This document shows, one piece after another, positions 23,072-31,215 of a stretch of 64,000 nt of DNA. The notes below the pieces were generated by a model. It was given only the letters and a program-made list of their open reading frames with translations. It searched no databases and was not told the origin of the DNA. The number at the start of each line of letters is the position of its first letter. The stretch's first letter is position 1. A program made the position numbers and the translations under genes. This DNA comes from Intestinimonas sp052065695 (GTDB taxonomy: Bacteria > Bacillota > Clostridia > Oscillospirales > Oscillospiraceae), in NCBI RefSeq assembly GCF_052065695.1, contig NZ_JBQHTM010000007.1, positions 39,788-103,787 on the forward strand. Direction: 5' to 3'.

Positions 23072-26000
23072 TTACGCATCCTTCAGGAAGTTGGTGCCGT
23101 TGAAGGTGTAGGTGCCGTTGGAGGTGTCAGCGCTGATGGTAGCGCCAACAGCGGTATCGGCATCGGTGTACAGGGTGTTGGCGGGGATGGTAATATTATC
23201 ATCACCGGCAGTGAAGTTGACAATCACTTTGCCGTCAATATCGCCGGTCAGCTTAGTGACAGTCAGCGCATTGCTGGCAGCACCATCCAGGGTCAGCACG
23301 CCGTTGTTCAGCACATGGATCTCAGCGAAGGTAGCGGCAGAACCAGGAGTGATGGTAGCAGCGCCGCCCAGGGTCAGCTTGCCGTCCAGAGAGGCGGCAA
23401 TGGCAGTGGTAATGCCGTCCTCAACAGTGAGCGCAGCGCCGCTGGCCACAGTGCCGATCTCCTTGGCAGTGCCCTTGACGGTAACAGTACCCTTGGACAC
23501 ACCAGCAACCTTGGTGGTCACATTGCCGTTCACGGTGATGGTGCCGTTGTTGTCGGTGATGGTGGCCACGTCGCCGGTGACGGTGATGGTACCGTTGTTG
23601 TCGGTGATGGTGGTCACCTTGCCATCCACGGAGATGGTGCCGGCGTTAGAGGCGGCGATGGTGCCCACATCGCCGGTGACAGCGATGGTGCCGTCAGCAG
23701 TGTTGGCAGAGATGGTGGTCACACCGGCCTTGGCGGTAATGGAGCCGCTGTTGGTGGTAATGGTGGTCACAGCCTTGCCAACGGTCAGGCTGGCGCCCTT
23801 GGCCACATTATCAATGGTAGCCACGGTGCCGTCGATCTTGGTGGTGCCCTTGTTGACGGTCACGGAACCGGAAGCATTGCCCTTCACGGTGACATCGCCG
23901 TTGGCGACCACGCCAGCAATATCGCCGCCCACGGTCAGGGTCTTGCCGGCGGTGGTGGTGATGACACCAGTGGTAACATTGCCGGCCACGGTCACGTTGC
24001 CAGCCACAGTGTTGCCGCCAGCATCCAGCACCAGGTTGCCGCCCACCTGGACGTCACCGATAATGCTTTCGCCAGCCTTGGCAGTGTAGTTGCCGGTCAC
24101 AATGACGGTGCCGGAGTTGGCCAGAGACTGAGCAGAGCAGTTCAGGTTACCGTTGATGACCAGAGTCTTGCCGGCAGGAATGCTCAGGCCAGCAGCAGCA
24201 GTGTTGGTCCAGTCACCAGCCAGGATGACATTGCCCTCCTTCAGGGCCTTGTTGATGTCGGCGTAGTTGTCATAAGCGGTCATAGCGGTACCGGTGATGG
24301 TGCTGCCGTCCACGACGATGGAGTCGCTGCCGGTGTTGGTGCCGGCGTCGGCCAGCTTGGTGACGACCACCATGGCCATCTCATCATCGTTCTTCACCAG
24401 GACCTGGACCTCGTCACCCTTGTTGATGTTGCCGCTGAGGGCAGCCTTGGGGGTAGCGGAGGTGTCGTGGTTATCCACCACAACGGTGCTGCTCAGCATC
24501 TTGTACTCATTGCCGTTGGCCAGGACGATGGTGGAACCGTAGGCGTGAGTTACCTTGCCGGAGTCATAGAACTTCTCGCTGGTGACAGGAGTCAGCTCAT
24601 AGTAGCCGTCGCTGTTCACGGTGTAGGTGTACAGGGTGTCGGCCTTGACGCTGCTGTTGGCGTCGACCTTGACCTGCTTGGTCTCGGTCTCACCGTTCAG
24701 GATGACGTTGGCCAGGGTGTAGTCGCTGGAGACGCTGCCCACGCTGTAGACCAGCATGTGGTCGCCAACGGAGGTCTTGCCCACCACGCCCTTGAAGACA
24801 ACGGACACCACGGTGCCGACGTTGTTCTTGTAGACGACGGTGGAGGTGGAGCTGGTGATGCTGGGGGCGTTGTCGCGGCCGGTGTAGACGGTCACGTCGC
24901 CGGCAGCGTTCACATAGTAGAACACGGTGCTGTTGGTGGCGTACTCAGTCTTGCCGGAGAAGGAGATAGTGCTCTTGCCCTTCTCAAAGGTGGCGGAGCC
25001 GCCGGAGACGGTGGTCTTGGCATCGGTCAGCTTGATCTCGGTGCCGTTGTTGGCCAGAGAGTAAGCGTACACAGTGCCGTCGACAATAGCGGAGAGCTTC
25101 ACGGAGCTCTTGTCGCTGAGGGTGTAGGTCTTGGTGGTGCCGTCGGGCAGAGCAACCTTCACGCGGCTGTCAACGGTGACAACGGCGTTGTCATGACCGA
25201 TCACATAGGCGTAATTGTAAGCGGAAGCCTCGACCTGGCCGCGGGCGATGATGTAGCCCTGCTTATCCAGGTAGAAGGTGGCCTCGGTGTCCAGGGCAGC
25301 CTTGTCGGAACCGGTGAACAGATTCTTGGCGGGGGCGACCTCGTCAGCGGCAACGGTCACAGCGGAGACAGCGGAGACGTTGTAGCTGGTGCCGTCCACG
25401 GTCAGGCTGGTGGTCAGAGTGCCCTTGCTGTTGTTCTTGTAGGCCTCGAGGGTACCGGTGACGGTCTCAGCCTTCTCGACGTACAGCTTGCCGCCGATGT
25501 AAGCAGCCAGCACATAGTCGTCCTTGGCCACGTCGTCAAAGCCAACAACGTCGGCCTTGTCGTCAGCGGCAAAGAAGCCGGAGGCGAGAGTGACGGTGAT
25601 ATCGCCATCATCGCTGGTGGTGTAGCGGGTGACCTTACCGAACTCATAGGTGTTCATCAGCACGTAGTCGATGTCGCCATCGTCGTTGGTGTCGATGAGC
25701 AGCTTCTCAACACCGGAGATGCCGTCGGCATCCCGAACAGCGCTGGTCAGGCTGGTCAGAGAAGCGTAGTTGTAGGCGACCTTGGCGTTGGCGTCAAAGC
25801 TCAGATCATTGTCGTCAGCCACGTCCTTGATGGAATCGCTGGAGTAGTCGGCGACCACCTTGTTGTCGGAAGAGGTGATGGCGGAGCCCAGGACCTCAGC
25901 CTTGGAAGCGTTGGCGTTCTTCTTCACGTACACAACCACAGTGCGGCCCAGATCTTCCAGCTCAGTGGAGATGGAGAAGCGGGTCTCGCCGTCCTTGAAG

Positions 26001-26857
26001 TACTGCTGATCCTCATAGTTGGTGACCACGATGTCGCTCTTGCCGGCATCCAGAGCAGAGCCGATCACGCCGGAGGCGTAGTCAGTATTGGTGCTCTTGG
26101 AAGACAGGGTGGCGTACTCGTTGGCGACCACAACGCCCTCGACCTTCACAGCGTTGAACTTGTCCTCGAGGAGGGTCTTGGTGTTGTTGTCAATGAGGGT
26201 GGGGCTGGAGCTGATGGTGGAACCATCGGTGACCAGGGTGTAGTCATAGCTGACCACGCCGGCATCCAGAGCGTTGTAGACCATCTGAGCGGCGGAGTCA
26301 CGGGTCAGGCCCTCGTCCACGGAGATGCTCAGGTCGGAGTACAGGCCCTTCTGGTTGGCGCGGACATTCACGCCAATGGCCCAGTTGGCGCCGGTGAAGC
26401 CCTCGACCTCGGACTTGTAGCCCATGGCGACGAGGAGCATCTTGGCGGCCTCAGAACCGGTCACGGTGGCGTTGGGGTTGAACTTGCCAGCGCCGTCGCC
26501 GGCCACGATGCCCAGCTGAGTGCAGTACTCAATGTAGCCGGAAGCCCAGTGGCCCACGGTGTCGGTGTAGCTGTTGGTGACGGTGGTGCCCAGGCTGGGA
26601 TCCTTGCCGCCGTTCAGCACGACGCAGATCATCTTAGCCATCTCGGCACGGGTCACGATACCGGTGGGATCGTAGGTGCCGTCGTCCTTGCCGTTGATGA
26701 CGCCCAGCTCGACGAGCATCTGAACGGCTTCCTGGTTGACGATCTTATCCTTGTCGGAGAAGTCGTCATAGCTCGCAGCGCCGGCGCCAACGACCATCAT
26801 GGAGACGACCATGACGGAAGCCAGAGCCAGGCTGAGAGCCCGCTTGAGGTTTCTCAT
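23072..26857 (-). CDS. Large SLH-domain surface (S-layer) protein 1
   Basis: A 1261-residue exported protein. A signal peptide covers about 1-27 (cut after A-G-A). Residues about 28-210 hold SLH motifs that attach to wall polymer (T-G-I-V-T-R-A-E-M-A-K-M-I and N-A-T-V-T-G-S-E-A-A-K). The middle (about 210-880) is a chain of beta-rich domains. The C-terminal part (about 900-1240) is a run of short T-V-x-G-x-V-type repeats, some nearly identical, that should form a beta-solenoid. It shares its leader, signal peptide and SLH part with the gene at 33906, in inverted orientation; the rest diverges. It is the only one of the leader copies with a recognisable promoter next to it (26962-26991), so I infer it is the expressed S-layer gene in this assembly. 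Confidence 0.88.
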   Translation of the reverse strand: MRNLKRALSLALASVMVVSMMVVGAGAASYDDFSDKDKIVNQEAVQMLVELGVINGKDDGTYDPTGIVTRAEMAKMICVVLNGGKDPSLGTTVTNSYTDTVGHWASGYIEYCTQLGIVAGDGAGKFNPNATVTGSEAAKMLLVAMGYKSEVEGFTGANWAIGVNVRANQKGLYSDLSISVDEGLTRDSAAQMVYNALDAGVVSYDYTLVTDGSTISSSPTLIDNNTKTLLEDKFNAVKVEGVVVANEYATLSSKSTNTDYASGVIGSALDAGKSDIVVTNYEDQQYFKDGETRFSISTELEDLGRTVVVYVKKNANASKAEVLGSAITSSDNKVVADYSSDSIKDVADDNDLSFDANAKVAYNYASLTSLTSAVRDADGISGVEKLLIDTNDDGDIDYVLMNTYEFGKVTRYTTSDDGDITVTLASGFFAADDKADVVGFDDVAKDDYVLAAYIGGKLYVEKAETVTGTLEAYKNNSKGTLTTSLTVDGTSYNVSAVSAVTVAADEVAPAKNLFTGSDKAALDTEATFYLDKQGYIIARGQVEASAYNYAYVIGHDNAVVTVDSRVKVALPDGTTKTYTLSDKSSVKLSAIVDGTVYAYSLANNGTEIKLTDAKTTVSGGSATFEKGKSTISFSGKTEYATNSTVFYYVNAAGDVTVYTGRDNAPSITSSTSTVVYKNNVGTVVSVVFKGVVGKTSVGDHMLVYSVGSVSSDYTLANVILNGETETKQVKVDANSSVKADTLYTYTVNSDGYYELTPVTSEKFYDSGKVTHAYGSTIVLANGNEYKMLSSTVVVDNHDTSATPKAALSGNINKGDEVQVLVKNDDEMAMVVVTKLADAGTNTGSDSIVVDGSTITGTAMTAYDNYADINKALKEGNVILAGDWTNTAAAGLSIPAGKTLVINGNLNCSAQSLANSGTVIVTGNYTAKAGESIIGDVQVGGNLVLDAGGNTVAGNVTVAGNVTTGVITTTAGKTLTVGGDIAGVVANGDVTVKGNASGSVTVNKGTTKIDGTVATIDNVAKGASLTVGKAVTTITTNSGSITAKAGVTTISANTADGTIAVTGDVGTIAASNAGTISVDGKVTTITDNNGTITVTGDVATITDNNGTITVNGNVTTKVAGVSKGTVTVKGTAKEIGTVASGAALTVEDGITTAIAASLDGKLTLGGAATITPGSAATFAEIHVLNNGVLTLDGAASNALTVTKLTGDIDGKVIVNFTAGDDNITIPANTLYTDADTAVGATISADTSNGTYTFNGTNFLKDA

Positions 26858-26947
26858 TCGGAATTCCTCCTTCTAAAATTTGGGGTTTTAGGGGTCAAAC
26901 GCCTGAAAATACGAACTTTTTCGCATACTACGGGCGTATAACTCCCC
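26858..26947 (-). promoter_or_regulatory. Shared S-layer 5-prime leader, promoter-linked copy
   Basis: About 90 nt nearly identical to 33815-33905 in the opposite orientation. In the sense of the gene it holds GGGAGTTATACGCCC, GAAAAAGTTCGTATTTTCAGG, a small hairpin CTAAAA/TTTTAG and the ribosome binding site AAGGAGG. Homology to the other copy continues into the coding region. It is inferred to be both an untranslated leader and a recombination site. Confidence 0.8.
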
Positions 26948-26961
26948 TCACCTCTGGAGTC

Positions 26962-26991
26962 ATGATACCCCATCACCCCCCCTCCCGTCAA
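26962..26991 (-). promoter_or_regulatory. Promoter of SLH gene 1
   Basis: TTGACG (26991-26986) and TATCAT (26967-26962) with an 18-bp spacer on the minus strand, ending just upstream of the shared leader. No equivalent promoter stands before the other two leader copies. Confidence 0.65.
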
Positions 26992-27491
26992 GGGGATGGA
27001 GGGTTTTGTAACACAACCGTAAAATAGCGTTACAGAGGGTCTCATGGCCTCTTTCAACCCTTAGACGGCGGCTTTTTCAAAAGGTCCCCCTCTTTTTCAG
27101 GGAAAATTTCCGCTGCCGGCTCCAAAATGCACGGCTCCTCACAATATTCCGCAGCCTGTGGAAAAGTTGTACGCCGCCGTGCAACCACGGCGCAAATTTG
27201 TGAGGGGTGCGGCGTAGGAACATGGGACGGGAGAGGGGTTATCCACAGCGTTTGCGAAAAGGAAAGCGCCCCTACCTCTCCCCGCCTTATAAAATAGGTG
27301 TAAGCGCGGCGTGGAAATTTTTTCTCTTTGCGTGTAACTTTTTCCCCCTGTCAATCGTCTTATAGGGTGACCGCTACGCCACCCGGCGGGAGGTTTTCAG
27401 AAAACCTTAAGAATTTGTCATCTGTTTGTAATTACGCCCGTCCCGATGCGTGATACAATGGAAGGGACAGTAAATCAGGAGGGAAGACACA
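26992..27491. other. Intergenic region, SLH gene 1 / export operon
   Basis: About 500 bp with no convincing gene between two divergent units. It contains the inverted repeat GTAAC...GTTAC near 27010-27030, an exact DnaA-box sequence TTATCCACA near 27240, a related TGTGGAAAA near 27159, and toward the right end the extended -10 sequence TGATACAAT (27450-27458) that should start the export operon. Confidence 0.55.
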
Positions 27492-29201
27492 ATGGCTGAA
27501 ATGACCCAGCAGGCCGCCGCGCCTACCCAGACCCCCGCCCCCCCCCAGAAGCCCCAGAAATCCAAGGAGCAGCTCCAGAAACAGAGAAAACGGATCAAGA
27601 GCATTATTGCCGCCGTCATCATCCTCGCCGCCCTCGGCGTGGGCGGCTTCTTCCTCTACCGCTTCCTCACCGCCCAGAACAGCGCCGAGAGCCAGATCCA
27701 GTCCCAGGTGGCTGAGATCTCCTCCATCCAGAGCACCGTCCAGGGCTCCGGCAACGCCAAGGCCAAGGAGTCCGCCGCCATCGCCCTGACCCAGGGCGGC
27801 ACCGTCCAGGAGGTCTTTGTGGCCGCCGGCGACACCGTCACCAAGGGCCAGCCACTCTACACCATCCGCAGCCAGGCCGCCGAGGATGAGGTCACCACCG
27901 CCCAGGAGAAGGTCACCAACCTCCAGAAGGACATGGCCGACCTCATCAAGAAGGCCAACAACCTTACCGTCCGTGCCCCCTTCGCCGGCAAGCTGGTAGA
28001 GGTCAGCGAGTTCCAGACCGACCAGAAGGTCACCGAGGGCGCCGCCGTGTGCACCCTGGCCAACGACAAGAAGCTCAAGCTCTCCCTCTACTTCAGCTAC
28101 GCCTACGAAAATGACATTTCCGTGGGTCAGGCCGCGGAGGTCTCCATCCCCGCCGTCATGGCCTCCTTCCCCGGTACCGTGGAAAAGATCAACAAGGTGA
28201 GCTATATCTCCCCCGAGGGCTCCGTCTATTTTGAGGTGATCGTGGTCTTTGACAACCCCAACACCCTCACCGAGGGCATGACCGCCTCCGCCACCCTCAC
28301 CGCCGCCGACGGCACCGCCATCTACCCCTACCAGAACGGTACCACCGAGTACTACGAGGTCCGCAAGATCGTCACCGAGTCCCAGGGCCCCGTCCTCTCC
28401 CAGAATCTGCTGCGCTACGCCAACGTCAACGCCGGCGACGCTCTCCTGGTCCTGGGCTCTGACACCATCGACTCCGACATCCGCGCCAAGCAGAAGGAGA
28501 TCGACGACGCCACCACCAAGCTCACTGAGGCCCAGAAGGCCCTGGCCAACTTCAATGCCACCGCCCCCATTGACGGCACCGTCACCTCCTGCACCCTCAC
28601 CCCCGGCACCGAGGTCAAGAGCGGCGACACCGTCATTACCATCTCCAACAACACCAAGATGGTGGTCCAGATCACCGTGGACGACCGCAACATCTCCTTC
28701 GTCCAGCCCGGCATGACCGTGGACCTCACCGACTACAACGGCAACGTCTTTACCGGCACCGTCAGCAGCATTGATATGAGCATCGGCGAGAACAGCTCCA
28801 ACGGCATGACCAGCTACCCCGTCACCCTGGACGTGGACAACTCCGCCGGCACTCTGTTGGCCGGTATGTGGCTGGATTACTCCTTTGTGGCCAGCCAGTC
28901 CGACCAGTGCGTGGTGGTGCCCATGCAGGCCGTGAAGTACGTCTCCGACGCCGAGGGCAAGACCTCCTCTGTGGTCTTCATCCAGGCCGAAGAGAAGCCT
29001 GAAAACGCCGTGGAACTGGACATCCCCGAGGTGGAGCCCGGCCAGACTCCCACCTACCCCACCGAGGCCGACGGCTACTATCCCGTCCCCGTCACCACCG
29101 GTCTCTCCGACAACTATAACGTGGAGATCAAGGAGGGCCTCCAGGGCGGCGAAACGGTCTTCGTCAACTACTACGTGGACCAGGGCAGTAGCTGGGGTTA
29201 A
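27492..29201 (+). CDS. HlyD/MacA-type periplasmic-adaptor-like protein
   Basis: A 569-residue protein with a Pro/Gln/Lys-rich cytoplasmic start, one transmembrane helix at about 37-60, then two biotinyl-lipoyl-type domains separated by coiled coil (around A-E-D-E-V-T-T-A-Q-E-K-V-T-N-L-Q-K-D and K-Q-K-E-I-D-D-A-T-T-K-L) and a beta-barrel with the membrane-proximal domain. In Firmicutes such adaptors work with a MacB-type ABC transporter, encoded by the next two genes. The stretch from about 505 (P-E-V-E-P-G-Q-T-P-T-Y-P) is a Pro-rich insertion. The operon sits between the two S-layer genes, so export of surface proteins or peptides is a reasonable guess. Confidence 0.88.
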   Translation: MAEMTQQAAAPTQTPAPPQKPQKSKEQLQKQRKRIKSIIAAVIILAALGVGGFFLYRFLTAQNSAESQIQSQVAEISSIQSTVQGSGNAKAKESAAIALTQGGTVQEVFVAAGDTVTKGQPLYTIRSQAAEDEVTTAQEKVTNLQKDMADLIKKANNLTVRAPFAGKLVEVSEFQTDQKVTEGAAVCTLANDKKLKLSLYFSYAYENDISVGQAAEVSIPAVMASFPGTVEKINKVSYISPEGSVYFEVIVVFDNPNTLTEGMTASATLTAADGTAIYPYQNGTTEYYEVRKIVTESQGPVLSQNLLRYANVNAGDALLVLGSDTIDSDIRAKQKEIDDATTKLTEAQKALANFNATAPIDGTVTSCTLTPGTEVKSGDTVITISNNTKMVVQITVDDRNISFVQPGMTVDLTDYNGNVFTGTVSSIDMSIGENSSNGMTSYPVTLDVDNSAGTLLAGMWLDYSFVASQSDQCVVVPMQAVKYVSDAEGKTSSVVFIQAEEKPENAVELDIPEVEPGQTPTYPTEADGYYPVPVTTGLSDNYNVEIKEGLQGGETVFVNYYVDQGSSWG

Positions 29202-29211
29202 GGTGACCGAC

Positions 29212-29907
29212 ATGCTGATCGATATTAAAAACCTCTATAAAATATATAATGAGGGGCAGGAGAGCGAGGTCCGCGCCCTGGACGGCGTGAGCCTCCAGAT
29301 CGACCGGGGCGAGTTCGTGGCCATTATCGGCCAGTCCGGCTCTGGCAAATCTACCCTCATGAACATCCTGGGCTGCCTGGACATCCCCACCTACGGGGAC
29401 TACCACCTGGACGGTACCGATGTCACCGAGCTCACCGACAAACAGCTGGCCCACATCCGCAACAAGCAGATCGGCTTCATCTTCCAGGGTTACAACCTGA
29501 TCCCCGCCCTCAGCGCCCGAGAGAACGTGGAGCTTCCCCTCATCTACCAGGGGGTGGGCATGGGCCAGCGCGCGGAGCGGGCCATGGAGTCCCTGGAGCG
29601 GGTGGGCATGGCCGAACGGGCCGACCACAAGCCTTCGGAGATGTCCGGCGGTCAGCAGCAGCGTGTGGCCATCGCCCGGGCCATCGCCGCCCGCCCCCCC
29701 ATCATCATGGCTGACGAGCCCACCGGCGCCCTGGACTCTAAGACCGGACGCCAGGTGCTGGAGATCCTCCACAGCCTCCACGAGGACGGCTCCACCATCA
29801 TTCTCATCACCCACGATAACGGCATTGCCGCCACCGCCGAGCGTATCGTCCGTCTCTCCGACGGACACATCATCGCCGACGGCCCCAGAGAGGAGGTAGG
29901 GCTATGA
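29212..29907 (+). CDS. MacB/LolD-type ABC transporter ATPase
   Basis: A 231-residue ATPase with Walker A G-Q-S-G-S-G-K-S-T, signature M-S-G-G-Q-Q-Q-R and Walker B I-I-M-A-D-E-P-T-G, the subfamily that pairs with FtsX/MacB-like permeases. The ATG at 29212 is preferred to a GTG at 29203, since AAGG is correctly spaced from it. It is 10 nt after the adaptor gene and overlaps the permease gene by 4 bp, so the three form one operon. Confidence 0.93.
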   Translation: MLIDIKNLYKIYNEGQESEVRALDGVSLQIDRGEFVAIIGQSGSGKSTLMNILGCLDIPTYGDYHLDGTDVTELTDKQLAHIRNKQIGFIFQGYNLIPALSARENVELPLIYQGVGMGQRAERAMESLERVGMAERADHKPSEMSGGQQQRVAIARAIAARPPIIMADEPTGALDSKTGRQVLEILHSLHEDGSTIILITHDNGIAATAERIVRLSDGHIIADGPREEVGL

Positions 29908-31181
29908 ATTTCTCCCAGGCCTTCAAAATGGCAGCCAAGTCCATCTCAGCCAACAAGGGCCGGTCTGCCCTCACCATGCTGGGCGTCATCATCGGTCTGG
30001 CCGCCGTCATCATCCTGGTGTCCTACGCCCAGGGCCAGAACATGGCCCTGCGGGCCTATTACGAGAGCATGGGCACCAACACCATCACCGTCTCGGCCTA
30101 CTCTTACCGGGGTGGTGTGGACGTGGCCTCTGCCCTTTACGACTACTGCCTCCAGCTGGATGACCTGGTGCTGGGCGTCTCCCCCACGGGATACGTCTAC
30201 TCCGACCCCGTCATCAAGTTCGAGTCTAAGACCATTGCCCGCCAGTGGAAGAACCTGGGCGGCGGCGCCATGACCTCCACTGGTGATTTTCCCAACATCG
30301 TTCTGGGCAACGACAAATACGGTCTGTGTAGCGACTACAAGATCGCCAAGGGCCGGGACCTCTCCTACCTGGACATCGAAAAGGAAAATCAGGTGTGCGT
30401 CCTAGGCTCCGCCGTAGCCGATGAGCTCTTCGGCTTTGCCGACCCGGTGAACAAGACCATCACCATCAACGGCACCCCCTTCCTGGTGGTGGGCGTCTAC
30501 CAGAGCAAGAGCGCCGGGGTTAATGTGGGCAGCTCCGAGGAGAGCCAATGGATCCAGGACACCATCAACCGCCAGGACTACATGCTCCTCCTGCCCTCCA
30601 CCATGACCCGGCTCTTCAACAACAACCAACCCATCGAAAACTACATCATTAAGGCCAAGGACGCCGAGTCCCTCAAGGAAGTCTCCACCCTGGTCAACGG
30701 CTTCCTGGCCGGCTTCATCAGCAACGACAGCGGCTACTATTATATCGATAACCCCACCAGCTACCAGAACCAGCAGGCTGAAGCCGACAAGCTCCAGCAG
30801 CGCTTTCTGGGCGGCATTGCCGCCATCTCCCTGCTGGTGGGCGGCATCGGAATCATGAACATCATGCTGGTCACCGTCACCGAGCGCACCCGGGAGATCG
30901 GCATCCGAAAGGCCATAGGCGCCGAGCGCCGGAGCATCATCGTCCAGTTCCTCATCGAGGCCGCCATGATCTGCGGCATTGGCGGCATCTTCGGTATCCT
31001 CGTGGGATACCTAGGCACGCTGATCGTGGGCAAGATGAACTTCGACATCATACTGATCCCCAGCGCGGGCATCACCGTGGGGGCCTTCCTCATCTCGGTG
31101 GCCCTGGGTATTATCTTTGGGCTCTACCCCGCCGTGAAGGCCAGCGGCCTTCAGCCGGTGGAGGCCCTGCGGGCGGACTGA
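29904..31181 (+). CDS. MacB/FtsX-type ABC transporter permease
   Basis: A 425-residue protein: one N-terminal transmembrane helix after K-S-I-S-A-N-K-G-R-S-A-L-T-M-L-G-V-I-I-G-L, a large extracytoplasmic MacB-PCD domain (about 50-275) and three C-terminal helices containing G-G-I-G-I-M-N-I-M-L-V-T-V-T-E-R-T-R-E-I-G-I-R-K-A (the family signature, about 312-336). Such transporters use a mechanical cycle to push substrates outward. It is coupled to the ATPase gene and followed by an SLH protein gene 34 bp on. Confidence 0.93.
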   Translation: MNFSQAFKMAAKSISANKGRSALTMLGVIIGLAAVIILVSYAQGQNMALRAYYESMGTNTITVSAYSYRGGVDVASALYDYCLQLDDLVLGVSPTGYVYSDPVIKFESKTIARQWKNLGGGAMTSTGDFPNIVLGNDKYGLCSDYKIAKGRDLSYLDIEKENQVCVLGSAVADELFGFADPVNKTITINGTPFLVVGVYQSKSAGVNVGSSEESQWIQDTINRQDYMLLLPSTMTRLFNNNQPIENYIIKAKDAESLKEVSTLVNGFLAGFISNDSGYYYIDNPTSYQNQQAEADKLQQRFLGGIAAISLLVGGIGIMNIMLVTVTERTREIGIRKAIGAERRSIIVQFLIEAAMICGIGGIFGILVGYLGTLIVGKMNFDIILIPSAGITVGAFLISVALGIIFGLYPAVKASGLQPVEALRAD

Positions 31182-31215
31182 TCCAGCCCATCTCAACTGC
31201 AAGGAGAGAAAAGCT

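Noticed and set aside
23500..24100. Regular short repeats that might be taken for a CRISPR array
   Set aside because: They are in frame, lie within the SLH gene and lack unique spacers; no cas genes are present.
22991..26941. 1316-codon open frame antisense to SLH gene 1
   Set aside because: Low-complexity Val/Gly/His product caused by the repetitive codons of the real gene on the other strand, and no ribosome binding site.
27159..27250. Exact DnaA box TTATCCACA and a second TGTGGAAAA in an intergenic region, as a possible replication origin
   Set aside because: Only two boxes, no AT-rich unwinding region, and none of dnaA, dnaN, recF or gyrB nearby. The TTTTCCACA arms of the 22-bp hairpins also fit the DnaA consensus, but as parts of terminator-like stems.
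27432..29213. 593-codon frame antisense to the HlyD-like gene
   Set aside because: The plus-strand gene has an operon context, a ribosome binding site and recognisable domains; the antisense frame has none.
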